Shown here: one piece after another, positions 17,412 through 26,110 of the stretch
How positions within the stretch are numbered: position 1 is the stretch's first letter
Layout: every line of letters starts with the position of its first letter
Source of the DNA: CAWUKT01 sp964352215
Lineage (GTDB): Bacteria > Bacteroidota > Bacteroidia > J057 > JADKCL01
Assembly: GCA_964352215.1 (NCBI GenBank)
Contig: CAYGRE010000029.1
Span: forward strand, 7,186-71,185
Length of the DNA stretch: 64,000 nt
Direction: 5' to 3'
Translations under genes and position numbers: made by a program
The notes under the pieces: model-generated
What the model was told of the DNA's origin: nothing
The model's database searches: none
Seen by the model: the letters and a program-made list of their open reading frames with translations, nothing else

Positions 17412-18242
17412 ATGAAAAAGATATTCCTTCTTTTCGCAGTATTAAGCATTTCCCTTGGCTCTCAGGCCCGTGAGCTGCTTACCGACCTTGATTTTACTTC
17501 CGGTAAATGGGAAATGGTCGGGGTTTCGCTGACCAATTACAGAGAAATGCCTATTCAGGAAGAACTGGGAACCTTTATCATCCGGGAACGGCATGTCCTC
17601 GAGAAGTTCCAGAATGAATGGGATTTCGAAGAGAAATTTGACGACTACTGTGACTATCATTATGCTCTCAAATTCTACCAGAACGGGGAATTGCAAAAGA
17701 CCATGTTGGTCAACCTTCTCTGCAATTATATCACCTGCAATGGCTTGAGTTTCGAGTTTACCGACGAAGACCTGGTCAAATACAAGCGCTATTTCCGCAA
17801 GGTGCGTTGGTCCCGCATCCGGTTCTCTGACCTGGACCTCCTGCAACGCTCAGTGGGTGTTTTGGACCAGGTTCCAACCGTGTATTGGTACAGCGATTAC
17901 CAACAGTACAACTTCACCGGCGAGTTCTCAATTACAGTAGATGACCTGCCCTGGGATGCCAACCGTGATTCCATCATCGATGTGGTATCTGCTGACCTTG
18001 GTCAGAGGATGGGAAGAGAAGATTTTTATATCACGACCAAATACTGGCTCCTGTCGGACGATTTTGAGAAAATGACGCTTCGGCTGAATGTCTATTGCGA
18101 TGAGTCCTTTTACCAGGCCTACCCGGAGAACAATGTGATCACGGCCTGGCGGAACCACTTTACCGAACAAAGCTTTGTGCAGATCATGGTGATCGGTATG
18201 AGTCGCAATGAGTACTACGAATACATGCGGGGACGGACTTGA
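17412..18242 (+). CDS. Uncharacterised secreted protein
   Basis: 276 aa from ATG 17412 (MKKIFLLFAVLSISLGSQARE), chosen because it begins exactly at a signal peptide; a GTG 54 bp upstream only adds an unlikely leader. The mature protein is rich in aromatic and acidic residues with alternating hydrophobics (beta-rich), for example FDDYCDYHYALKFYQNGEL and VYWYSDYQQYNFTGEF. No lipobox, repeat or sorting domain. Probably periplasmic. Family not recognised. Confidence 0.75.
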   Translation: MKKIFLLFAVLSISLGSQARELLTDLDFTSGKWEMVGVSLTNYREMPIQEELGTFIIRERHVLEKFQNEWDFEEKFDDYCDYHYALKFYQNGELQKTMLVNLLCNYITCNGLSFEFTDEDLVKYKRYFRKVRWSRIRFSDLDLLQRSVGVLDQVPTVYWYSDYQQYNFTGEFSITVDDLPWDANRDSIIDVVSADLGQRMGREDFYITTKYWLLSDDFEKMTLRLNVYCDESFYQAYPENNVITAWRNHFTEQSFVQIMVIGMSRNEYYEYMRGRT

Positions 18243-18287
18243 ACCGGAACAAAATACAGGGCCGCGAGTTGGTGACAAAAAGGTCCT

Positions 18288-20300
18288 ATGGAATTTCAAT
18301 TAGAATCTGAATTTGAGCCGGCCGGCGACCAGCCGGAGGCTATTCGCCAATTGGTTGAAGGGTTGAATGCGGGCGATCCTCATCAAACCCTGCTTGGAGT
18401 TACCGGATCGGGTAAGACCTTTACCATTGCCAATGTAATCCAGCAGACCCAGCGGCCCACCCTGATCATGAGCCACAACAAGACTCTGGCGGCTCAGTTA
18501 TACGGGGAATTCAAGTCCTTTTTCCCCGATAACCAGGTTGAATACTTTATCTCTTACTACGACTACTACCAGCCGGAAGCCTTTATACCTTCCTCCAATA
18601 CTTATATCGAAAAAGACCTCTCTATCAACCAGGAGATCGAAAAGTTGCGTCTCCGAGCGACTTCTGCTTTGCTATCCGGACGGCGTGATGTCATTATTGT
18701 GTCGTCTGTTTCCTCCATTTATGGTATGGGACGGCCCGAGGACTTCAAGGCCAATATCCACACCTTCAAGGTGGGTGACGTGATCACGATCAATACTTTC
18801 CTGAACCAGTTGGTGGATATGTTTTACAGCCGTACCACCGGCGATCTCTTACGTGGAAACTTCCGCCTCAAAGGCGACACGGTGGACATTTTCCCTGCCT
18901 ACGACGATTATGGGATTCGGGTCATGTTCTTCGGGGATGAAATCGATAAGATCCAGGTTTTCGATGTTGAAACCGGGCGGCGTTCGGAAAAATTGGCCTC
19001 CTACACGATCTATCCTGCCAATCTCTTTGTCACCCCCAAGGAAGCCCTCAAAGAAGCAATCGTCAGCATTCAGGAAGAGTTGATGCAGCGGGTCGATTAT
19101 TTTAAGGACAACGGGATGTTCCTCGAAGCTCAGCGCCTGCTGGAACGGACCGAATTCGATCTGGAGATGATGCGGGAACTGGGCTATTGTTCTGGTATTG
19201 AGAACTATTCACGGTTTCTCAGTTACCGGGAGCCGGGCTCAAGACCTTATTGCCTCCTCGACTATTTTCCGGAGGACTACCTGTTGGTGATTGATGAAAG
19301 CCATGTCACCTTGCCCCAGATCCGGGGCATGTACCACGGGGACCGGTCGCGTAAGATGACTTTGGTGGAGCACGGTTTTCGCCTCCCTTCGGCCATGGAC
19401 AACCGTCCCCAGCAATTCCAGGAATTTGAGGGCATGATCTACCAGGCGATTTATGTAAGTGCTACGCCCAGTGAATACGAGTTGCAGGTAAGCGATGGGG
19501 TAGTGGTGGAGCAGATCGTACGGCCGACCGGTTTGCTGGACCCTGAAGTAGAAGTAAGGCCTCTTGGAAACCAGGTCGATGACCTGCTGGAAGAAATTGA
19601 CGAACGCGCCAAGCGTGGGGAGCGTATTCTGGTCACAACCTTGACCAAGCGCATGGCAGAAGAACTGGCCCGCTACCTGGGAGACCTGCGCATCAAGTGC
19701 CGTTATCTGCACAGTGAGATCGATTCGCTGGAACGGGTGGAGATATTGCGTGACCTGCGGGATGGCAGATTTGATGTGCTCGTTGGTGTGAACCTGTTGC
19801 GGGAAGGCCTGGACCTTCCGGAAGTCACCCTGGTCGCGATTCTGGATGCAGACAAGGAAGGCTTTTTGCGGTCAGGGCAGGCCCTGATCCAGACCGCAGG
19901 ACGTGCGGCCCGGAACTCTGAGGGCCGTGTGATCCTCTACGCCGATAAGATCACCGCAGCCATGAAGAAGTTGCTGGACGAGACGGAGTACCGTCGTACC
20001 CGGCAAATCGCTTACAATACAGAACACGGGATTACCCCGACCACCATAGTACGTAAGAACGAAGATGTATTTGGTGATGCACTTGGCCGTCGCAAATCTC
20101 TGTACGATCTCGAGGAAGAGGCTGGAACCGTGGCCAGGGAGAATATCGGAGAATACCTGAGTCAGGAGAAGCTAGAGCAAAGGATCAGGGATACCCGTAA
20201 GGAGATGGAATTGGCTTCCAAGGATTTGAATTTTGTGGAGGCGGCGAGGCTTCGGGATGAATTGTTTGCTTTGCAGGGGGTGTTGCAGGAGAGGAAGTAG
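18288..20300 (+). CDS. uvrB: UvrABC excinuclease subunit B
   Basis: 670 aa DNA-repair helicase-like subunit that verifies lesions handed over by UvrA and recruits UvrC. Walker A GVTGSGKT at residues 37-44; beta-hairpin YYDYYQPEAF; DESH box (VIDESHVTLPQ); helicase motif VI region QTAGRAARN; and the C-terminal UVR motif (MELASKDLNFVEAARLRDEL) for UvrC contact. Full typical length. Nothing nearby indicates an operon with uvrA. Confidence 0.98.
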   Translation: MEFQLESEFEPAGDQPEAIRQLVEGLNAGDPHQTLLGVTGSGKTFTIANVIQQTQRPTLIMSHNKTLAAQLYGEFKSFFPDNQVEYFISYYDYYQPEAFIPSSNTYIEKDLSINQEIEKLRLRATSALLSGRRDVIIVSSVSSIYGMGRPEDFKANIHTFKVGDVITINTFLNQLVDMFYSRTTGDLLRGNFRLKGDTVDIFPAYDDYGIRVMFFGDEIDKIQVFDVETGRRSEKLASYTIYPANLFVTPKEALKEAIVSIQEELMQRVDYFKDNGMFLEAQRLLERTEFDLEMMRELGYCSGIENYSRFLSYREPGSRPYCLLDYFPEDYLLVIDESHVTLPQIRGMYHGDRSRKMTLVEHGFRLPSAMDNRPQQFQEFEGMIYQAIYVSATPSEYELQVSDGVVVEQIVRPTGLLDPEVEVRPLGNQVDDLLEEIDERAKRGERILVTTLTKRMAEELARYLGDLRIKCRYLHSEIDSLERVEILRDLRDGRFDVLVGVNLLREGLDLPEVTLVAILDADKEGFLRSGQALIQTAGRAARNSEGRVILYADKITAAMKKLLDETEYRRTRQIAYNTEHGITPTTIVRKNEDVFGDALGRRKSLYDLEEEAGTVARENIGEYLSQEKLEQRIRDTRKEMELASKDLNFVEAARLRDELFALQGVLQERK

Positions 20301-20363
20301 GGGGGGCTTTCCCATTGCTACACTTTTTATGACTCTTCGATAAAATTTCATTGAAACTAAATT

Positions 20364-21149
20364 ATGTGCCTCACCTTGTTTGCATATCGGGTTATTCCTG
20401 GTTATCCGCTTATTTTGGTATCTAATCGCGATGAATTCCAAAGTAGACCTACTCATGTGGCCAGCTTTTGGGATCATGCTCCCCATTTGTTGGCGGGACG
20501 GGATGCCGTACAGGGCGGGACCTGGTTGGGTATGACGAGGGACGGTAGGATTGCAAATGTGACCAACCACCGTGATTTTCGGATTCCACTGTTGGAATCG
20601 GGCCCCAGTCGAGGGAGCCTGACTTCTGAATTCCTGGTCCCGGAAAAAAAAGAAAACAGGCCTGATCCGAAAACCTACCTGGAAAGGATAGATGCAGAAG
20701 CCCAACAGTACAATGGCTTCAATTTACTCCTGGGGACCTTGGATTCACTCTGGCATTACTCCAATCGGGAGGGAAAGATAAGTAAGGTCGAGCCGGGATT
20801 CCACGGAATCAGCAATGCCTTGTTCAACACCCCCTGGCCCAAATTGGAAGATGGCCGGGCCGCAATGCGTGCTGTGGTGGAGAAGAATCCGAATGCGGTG
20901 CAAGAATTGTTAGAGGTAATGCGGAAGGCAGAGGTATACCCGGACGCGCAGTTGCCTGACACAGGCCGTGACCTTGAATTTGAGCGCATGGTATCACCCA
21001 TTTTCATCGAGCATCCCATTTACGGCTCCCGTACCACTACGCTCATCCGTATCGGGGAGGATGGGCAGGCTGAGTACGTCGAGCAGACCTACGACGCAAA
21101 CGCCAAATCTGAAGTTCAGGTGATGTTCAAATTTCGGATTGGTGAATGA
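20364..21149 (+). CDS. NRDE / TANGO2-family protein
   Basis: 261 aa. Begins MCLTLFAYRVIPGYPLILVSNRDE, the conserved MC...NRDE start of the family, where Cys2 could become an N-terminal nucleophile. Also typical are AGRDAVQGGTWLG and SRTTTLIRIGEDG. Relatives occur from bacteria to human TANGO2; the biochemical role is not settled. Predicted cytosolic. Confidence 0.93.
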   Translation: MCLTLFAYRVIPGYPLILVSNRDEFQSRPTHVASFWDHAPHLLAGRDAVQGGTWLGMTRDGRIANVTNHRDFRIPLLESGPSRGSLTSEFLVPEKKENRPDPKTYLERIDAEAQQYNGFNLLLGTLDSLWHYSNREGKISKVEPGFHGISNALFNTPWPKLEDGRAAMRAVVEKNPNAVQELLEVMRKAEVYPDAQLPDTGRDLEFERMVSPIFIEHPIYGSRTTTLIRIGEDGQAEYVEQTYDANAKSEVQVMFKFRIGE

Positions 21150-21184
21150 ATCCAGATGAAAAGATCAGGTAAACAAGTTTGTAA

Positions 21185-22384
21185 TTACTTTTTCGGAGGA
21201 CGTTTGGGCTTGTTTTTCCTTCTGATCCTGCCTTCATCAGCTGGATGAATGCGCCTTTTTGCCTTGCCACCTGATTTCTTTTTAGAAGGTGGTTCCTTCT
21301 TTTCTTCAGGTTGTTTGGGGTCTGAGGGTACCTCTTCTGCTACCGCATCTTCTCTAACTGTCTCCTGAATTTCCACCTTTTCCTCGAAAGGGGCTTCTTT
21401 GGATTCTTCTACTTGAGAGGAATCTTTTTCAGGTACCACGGGAGGTTCGACCACAACTGGCGCCTCAGGCACCACTGGAGGTTCGACCTCAACTGGCGCC
21501 TCAGGCACCACTGGGGGTTCGACCACAGCTGGCACCTCAGGCACCACTGGAGGTTCGACGGCAACTGGCACCTCAGGCACCACTGGAGGATTCTCCTTAG
21601 GCAAAATGATCTTCTCCGATTCCTTCTCTGCATCATCATAGATGTCCCGGCGGATCAAATCCGATACAAAGACAAACTTATCTACGTTCTCATTTCCTGA
21701 GCGGAGGATGGACAACTTGGTACCTTCCCACTCTTTCAGCCCATTGTAAAGGAAGAGGATCTTATCCGAGATATTGACCACCGAGTTCATATCGTGAGAT
21801 ACCACCACCGTACACATATTGAATTCGTAGGTGATCTCTTTGATCAGGTCATCAATCACTTTGGCAGTGAGGGGATCAAGGCCAGAATTGGGTTCGTCAA
21901 CAAAAAGGTATTTGGGATTGAGGGCGATGGCTCTGGCAATGCCCACCCGCTTCATCATACCACCCGAAAGCTCAGAGGGGAACATGCTATTCGTTCCCGA
22001 CATATTAACGCGCTCCAGACAGAATTCAACCCTTTTCTTAATGGCTTTTTTCGTCCATTTGGTGAACAGCTTCATGGGAAAAGCGATGTTCTCCTCAACC
22101 GTCATGAAGTCAAACAGGGCCGAATACTGAAAAAGCATCCCCATATTGGTACGGAAGTTGCGCACCTCTTTGTGGTTGGCCGCGTGGAAATCCAATCCAT
22201 CGTAGATCACCTGTCCGGAGGAAGGGGTCATCAATCCAACAATGCACTTCAGCATTACCGATTTCCCTGATCCGGACGCCCCAATGATCATATTGATCTT
22301 TCCGGGATCAAAAGAGAAGTCAATTCCTTTCAGAACTTCCTTTTCACCAAATGCCTTCTTTAGGTTTTTGATCTCTATGCCCAT
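21185..22384 (-). CDS. mlaF: Mla-type ABC transporter ATPase with repeat tail
   Basis: 399 aa. Residues ~1-245 form an ABC ATPase: Walker A GASGSGKS, signature LSGGM, Walker B YLFVDEPNSGLDP, and VVSHDMN. Closest in layout to MlaF of the phospholipid-transport MlaFEDB system. Beyond ~255 a tail unlike MlaF holds 12-residue PPVVPEVPVAVE-type repeats and then a Lys/Arg-rich end (KKKSGGKAKRRIHP... KNKPKRPPKK). The ATG overlaps the stop of the permease gene (ATGA), so the pair is translationally coupled. No MCE-domain gene (mlaD) is adjacent. Confidence 0.9.
   Translation of the reverse strand: MGIEIKNLKKAFGEKEVLKGIDFSFDPGKINMIIGASGSGKSVMLKCIVGLMTPSSGQVIYDGLDFHAANHKEVRNFRTNMGMLFQYSALFDFMTVEENIAFPMKLFTKWTKKAIKKRVEFCLERVNMSGTNSMFPSELSGGMMKRVGIARAIALNPKYLFVDEPNSGLDPLTAKVIDDLIKEITYEFNMCTVVVSHDMNSVVNISDKILFLYNGLKEWEGTKLSILRSGNENVDKFVFVSDLIRRDIYDDAEKESEKIILPKENPPVVPEVPVAVEPPVVPEVPAVVEPPVVPEAPVEVEPPVVPEAPVVVEPPVVPEKDSSQVEESKEAPFEEKVEIQETVREDAVAEEVPSDPKQPEEKKEPPSKKKSGGKAKRRIHPADEGRIRRKNKPKRPPKK
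21441..21584. repeat. 36-bp coding tandem repeat, four copies plus a partial
   Basis: Units begin at 21441, 21477, 21513 and 21549 with exact 36-bp spacing and a partial one at 21585. On the reverse strand each encodes 12 residues of the pattern VEPPVVPE + (A/V)P. Located in the tail of the ABC ATPase. Confidence 0.95.
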
Positions 22385-23121
22385 CAGATCAGGATTTGTG
22401 CGAGAACGTAGTCTGAAATGAGAATTACGATACAGCTAAAGACCACTGCACGGGTACTGGACTGACCAACTGCCATGGCTCCCCCGACCGTATAATATCC
22501 CTGATAAGAAGAGATGGAACTGATCACAAAGCCAAAGGTGACCGCTTTGATGAGCATGAAATAAACATAAAATGGAATGAAAAATTCCTGGGCACCGGAG
22601 ATGAAGTCGATGGCCGGGCATTCACCGGTCAGAATACCTGCGATGAGCCCTCCCATGATCATCAGGAATGCCGCAATTACAATGAGGCTGGGGAAAACGA
22701 CCAGTGAGGCGAGAATTTTGGGCATAATTAGGTAGGTACCTGAATTGACTCCCATGACCTCGAGGGCATCGATCTGTTCGGTTACCCGCATGGTACCCAG
22801 TTGGGAGGAGATCGAAGAACCGACCTTGCCTGCCAATACGAGAGAGGTAACGGTAGGAGCCAGTTCCAGCAGGGCACTGTTCGCAACCGTGGTCCCGATC
22901 AGCGACAACGGAAACAGGGGAGATTCCAACTGATAAGCTGTTTGCAGCGTCATGACTGCCCCTATAAATAAGGAGATAAGCGTAACGATGACAATAGAGC
23001 CAACCCCGATCACATTACATTCTTGCAGGAAAAGGGTCCAGTACACACTGAACTTTTCGGGGGACCGGAAAAAACTCCCGATCAGGATAAGGTATCGTCC
23101 CAGGTGCAAGAAAATCTTCAT
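22384..23121 (-). CDS. mlaE: Mla-type ABC transporter permease
   Basis: 245 aa multispanning inner-membrane protein of the MlaE/PF02405 permease family: GVGSIVIVTLISLFIGAVMTLQ, ELAPTVTSLVLAGKVGSSISSQLGTMRVTEQIDALEVMG (the family signature) and a hydrophobic C-terminal half. Works with the downstream ATPase in lipid transport between the membranes. Overlaps it by the ATGA arrangement. Confidence 0.95.
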   Translation of the reverse strand: MKIFLHLGRYLILIGSFFRSPEKFSVYWTLFLQECNVIGVGSIVIVTLISLFIGAVMTLQTAYQLESPLFPLSLIGTTVANSALLELAPTVTSLVLAGKVGSSISSQLGTMRVTEQIDALEVMGVNSGTYLIMPKILASLVVFPSLIVIAAFLMIMGGLIAGILTGECPAIDFISGAQEFFIPFYVYFMLIKAVTFGFVISSISSYQGYYTVGGAMAVGQSSTRAVVFSCIVILISDYVLAQILI

Positions 23122-23128
23122 AGATGGT

Positions 23129-23136
23129 CAAATATA
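23129..23136 (-). promoter_or_regulatory. -7 box close to the mlaE start
   Basis: On the reverse strand TATATTTG fits TAnnTTTG and ends seven bases before the mlaE ATG, predicting a leaderless or nearly leaderless mRNA. The -33 element is poor. Confidence 0.45.
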
Positions 23137-23179
23137 GCGGTCAGTTTGCGAAAATTAAAGGTTTTATATGTGATCCGGT

Positions 23180-23602
23180 TCATTCGAAGTCAAACAAGGG
23201 TGGTTTTTCATCCCAGATCCCCGGAGTCCGGGCAATTACGACGTGGTAATAGACTGGAGCAATAATGAATCCAAAAAGGAGTGTGAAGATAACCCAAACA
23301 GCCTTCAAGGCTTTTCCAGACTTATTTTGGGTAGCAATATGGTTGATGATATAGAATTTCATCACCAGGAGACTTGCAATTCCAGTGAGCAAATAGACAA
23401 AGAAGAAGATCATCATCAGTATAAAAACTTCAGTGTCTATTCTGACGAATTCTCCATCAATGCTGTAATAACGGTCATTGGGTACCCCTTCATGGTAGAC
23501 GGTCAGGTCATGGTAAATATAAATGAGCAGACAAATGAAGGGCAGCCAGGCAAAAATCCCAAGCACGCGTCTGTCTTTTGGATGAATTCCATTGATATGC
23601 AT
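23180..23602 (-). CDS. Small integral membrane protein
   Basis: 140 aa with three clear hydrophobic helices: VLGIFAWLPFICLLIYIY, VFILMMIFFFVYLLTGIASLLVM and AVWVIFTLLFGFIIAPVYY, plus a short acidic C terminus (DEKPPLFDFE). No motif that fixes a function. Upstream of mlaE in the same direction but about 58 bp away, where mlaE seems to have its own promoter. Confidence 0.75.
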   Translation of the reverse strand: MHINGIHPKDRRVLGIFAWLPFICLLIYIYHDLTVYHEGVPNDRYYSIDGEFVRIDTEVFILMMIFFFVYLLTGIASLLVMKFYIINHIATQNKSGKALKAVWVIFTLLFGFIIAPVYYHVVIARTPGIWDEKPPLFDFE

Positions 23603-23776
23603 GAGGGTCAGAAACTTATATTTTCAGGGATACGAGGGGGCGATTTAGCCATGGATAGAGGTTATGTTCAGTAGCAATTTAGGAATTTTTTCATTTTTTG
23701 TTTTCTACATTTCCAGACTCGGAAAATGACCCTCCCCAAATAATTACCGTCTCCTGAAAAATCCCTAATTTCCCCT

Positions 23777-25366
23777 ATGCTAAAACCTATCCCGCTGAAA
23801 AAGTACGAAGGCCCGGATGAATGGGACGTGATTGTGATCGGCTCCGGTATGGGGGGACTGACCAGTGCTTCTCTGTTGGCGAAGACGGGCAAGCGGGTGC
23901 TGGTCCTGGAAAGGCACTATACCGCAGGTGGATACACCCATGTTTTCAAGCGCCGGGATTACGAATGGGATGTCGGGATCCACTACGTAGGGGACATGCA
24001 TATTCCTTATACCCCTTCTGCCAAGGTGATGCAATACATCTCCGACGGTTCCATGCAATGGGAACCCATGGGAGATGTCTACGACCGCATCATGATGCCC
24101 GACCAGACCTACGACCTGGTCACCGGCAGGAACGAATTGCTTGCCCAATTCATCTCCTATTTCCCTGAAGAAGAGGAGGTTATTATCAAATACTTTGCCC
24201 TGCTCAAGCAAGTGACCGGCCTCTCGAAGAAGTTCTTCATGGAGAAGGCTATGCCGGGAATGGTCAGTGCACTGGTCGGAGGCCAACTGCGCAAAGGATT
24301 GCTGAAATGGGCAGGCCGGACCACCCTCGATGTATTGACCGAATTGGGAGCCAGCCAGCGGCTGATCGGGGTGCTTTGCGGGCAATATGGGGACCATGGA
24401 TTGCCTCCCGGGCAGAGCAGTTTTGCCATCCATGCCATGGTGGTATCCCATTACCTCAAAGGTGGGTCTTACCCGGTGGGGGGATCATCACGGATCGCAG
24501 AATCGATTTATCCGGTTTTGGAAGCGCATGGGGGGCAGGTGTTGGTTCGCGCAGAAGTCACAGAAGTACTGGTCCACAAGGGCAGAGCGGTTGGGGTTAA
24601 GATGGAAGATGGACGGGAATTCCGGGCCAGAACCATCATTTCGAGTGCCGGATATTGGAATACCATGTACAGGTTGCTGCCGACCGACCTCCGCCCCCCT
24701 CAGCAATTGAAAGAGCTGGGCCTGGAAAAGTCAGTGGCCCATATTTGCCTCTACATCGGTTTGAAGCATACGGACGAAGAATTGAACCTGGGTAAGGCAA
24801 ATTTCTGGATTTATCCGGGGTACGACCACGATGCTTCTGTGGCCAGGTACCTCGACGACCCCTCAGAAGACTTGCCAGTCACTTATATCTCATTTCCATC
24901 CAGCAAAGACCCCACTTGGCAGGATCGCTATCCGGGAAGGTCCACCATTGAAATCATTACCCTGGCCCCTTATGAATGGTTCAAAGACTGGGAAGAAAAT
25001 CAATGGAAGCACCGAGGAGAGGATTATGAAACCTACAAGGAGCGCCTCTCACAACGTATGCTGGAGAAACTCTATGACAAGGTGCCCCAGGTAAAAGGTA
25101 AAATTGATACCTATGAGTTATCCACCCCGCTTTCCACCAAGCATTTCATGAATTACGATCAAGGAGAGTTGTATGGATTGAACCATACACCAGACCGTTT
25201 TGAACAGCCCAAACTACGCCCCAGAACCCATGTAAAAGGACTTTACCTGACAGGGCAGGACATCCTCACCGCAGGTGTTTCCGGTGCCTTGTTCGGTGGC
25301 GTGCTGACTGCCTCAGCCATCACAAAAAAGAATTTTCTGGGCACAATCATGAAAGCAAACAGTTGA
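23777..25366 (+). CDS. FAD-dependent oxidoreductase, phytoene-desaturase/retinol-saturase type
   Basis: 529 aa. N-terminal dinucleotide site VIVIGSGMGGLTSASLLAK followed by VLVLERHYTAGGYTHVF; C-terminal FAD-contact region GLYLTGQDILTAGVSGALFGG. This pattern fits the RetSat/CrtISO branch of the phytoene-desaturase superfamily, acting on polyene or carotenoid-like substrates in or at the membrane. No other carotenoid genes adjoin, so the substrate is open. The following SDR gene has its own promoter within this gene's last codons. Confidence 0.88.
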   Translation: MLKPIPLKKYEGPDEWDVIVIGSGMGGLTSASLLAKTGKRVLVLERHYTAGGYTHVFKRRDYEWDVGIHYVGDMHIPYTPSAKVMQYISDGSMQWEPMGDVYDRIMMPDQTYDLVTGRNELLAQFISYFPEEEEVIIKYFALLKQVTGLSKKFFMEKAMPGMVSALVGGQLRKGLLKWAGRTTLDVLTELGASQRLIGVLCGQYGDHGLPPGQSSFAIHAMVVSHYLKGGSYPVGGSSRIAESIYPVLEAHGGQVLVRAEVTEVLVHKGRAVGVKMEDGREFRARTIISSAGYWNTMYRLLPTDLRPPQQLKELGLEKSVAHICLYIGLKHTDEELNLGKANFWIYPGYDHDASVARYLDDPSEDLPVTYISFPSSKDPTWQDRYPGRSTIEIITLAPYEWFKDWEENQWKHRGEDYETYKERLSQRMLEKLYDKVPQVKGKIDTYELSTPLSTKHFMNYDQGELYGLNHTPDRFEQPKLRPRTHVKGLYLTGQDILTAGVSGALFGGVLTASAITKKNFLGTIMKANS

Positions 25367-25393
25367 ATCCATTTCCCGCCCCGCTTACCTTTG
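25363..25393 (+). promoter_or_regulatory. Promoter for a leaderless SDR mRNA
   Basis: TTG (25363-25365), 20-bp spacer, TACCTTTG (25386-25393), then only four bases to the ATG at 25398. Transcription would start at or next to the start codon. Confidence 0.65.
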
Positions 25394-25397
25394 CGCT

Positions 25398-26084
25398 ATG
25401 AAAAAGATATTCATTAGCGGTGGTAGCCGTGGCATCGGTCTGGCTATTGCCCGCCGTTTTTACAAAGAAGGATTTCAGGTCATCATCTGCGCCAGGGGAG
25501 AAGAGGGCCTGAAAGCAGCTTCGGATGAACTTCCTGGATTGATTACATACGTTTGTGACCTTTCTGACAAACAATCGGTCAAAGATTTGGTTGCTGAACT
25601 ACGTGCTAAGCACGGCACCCTCGACATATTGGTCAACAACGGAGGCGTATTCCTCCCCGGCCAATTGCACAACGAGGAAGATGCGGTCTTTGAGCAATTG
25701 ATTGCGACCAACCTGTTCAGTGCTTACTACCTGAGCAAAGGCTTGCTTCCCGATATGATTGAGGCGGGCAAGGGCATCGTAGTTAACATGTGCAGCATTG
25801 CGAGCATCACCGCCTATGAACACGGAGGAGGATACAGCGTTTCGAAATTTGGAATGTATGGACTCTCCAAAAGCCTCCGGGAAGAAATGAAATCAAAAGG
25901 CATCAGTGTGATTGCGATGCTCCCCGGAGCTACTTATACCTCTTCCTGGGAAGACATGGATGTTCCTGAAGAGCGCATGATTCCCCCGGAAGATGTTGCT
26001 GAGTTGTGTTGGACCGCATGCAATATGAGCGAACGGACAGTGGTAGAAGACATCGTCATCCGTCCGCAATTAGGTGATCTCTGA
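25398..26084 (+). CDS. Short-chain dehydrogenase/reductase
   Basis: 228 aa classical SDR: cofactor motif ISGGSRGIGLAIA (TGxxxGxG-like), NNGG, catalytic Ser in NMCSIAS and YSVSK (YxxxK). Uses NAD(P)H on an unknown carbonyl or alcohol substrate. The N terminus and the C-terminal DMDVPEERMIPPEDVAEL fit general 3-ketoacyl reductase-like SDRs. Lies between the RetSat-like gene and ispG. Confidence 0.93.
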   Translation: MKKIFISGGSRGIGLAIARRFYKEGFQVIICARGEEGLKAASDELPGLITYVCDLSDKQSVKDLVAELRAKHGTLDILVNNGGVFLPGQLHNEEDAVFEQLIATNLFSAYYLSKGLLPDMIEAGKGIVVNMCSIASITAYEHGGGYSVSKFGMYGLSKSLREEMKSKGISVIAMLPGATYTSSWEDMDVPEERMIPPEDVAELCWTACNMSERTVVEDIVIRPQLGDL

Positions 26085-26110
26085 GAGCTTCAAAAAATTC
26101 GGCCTTCGAT

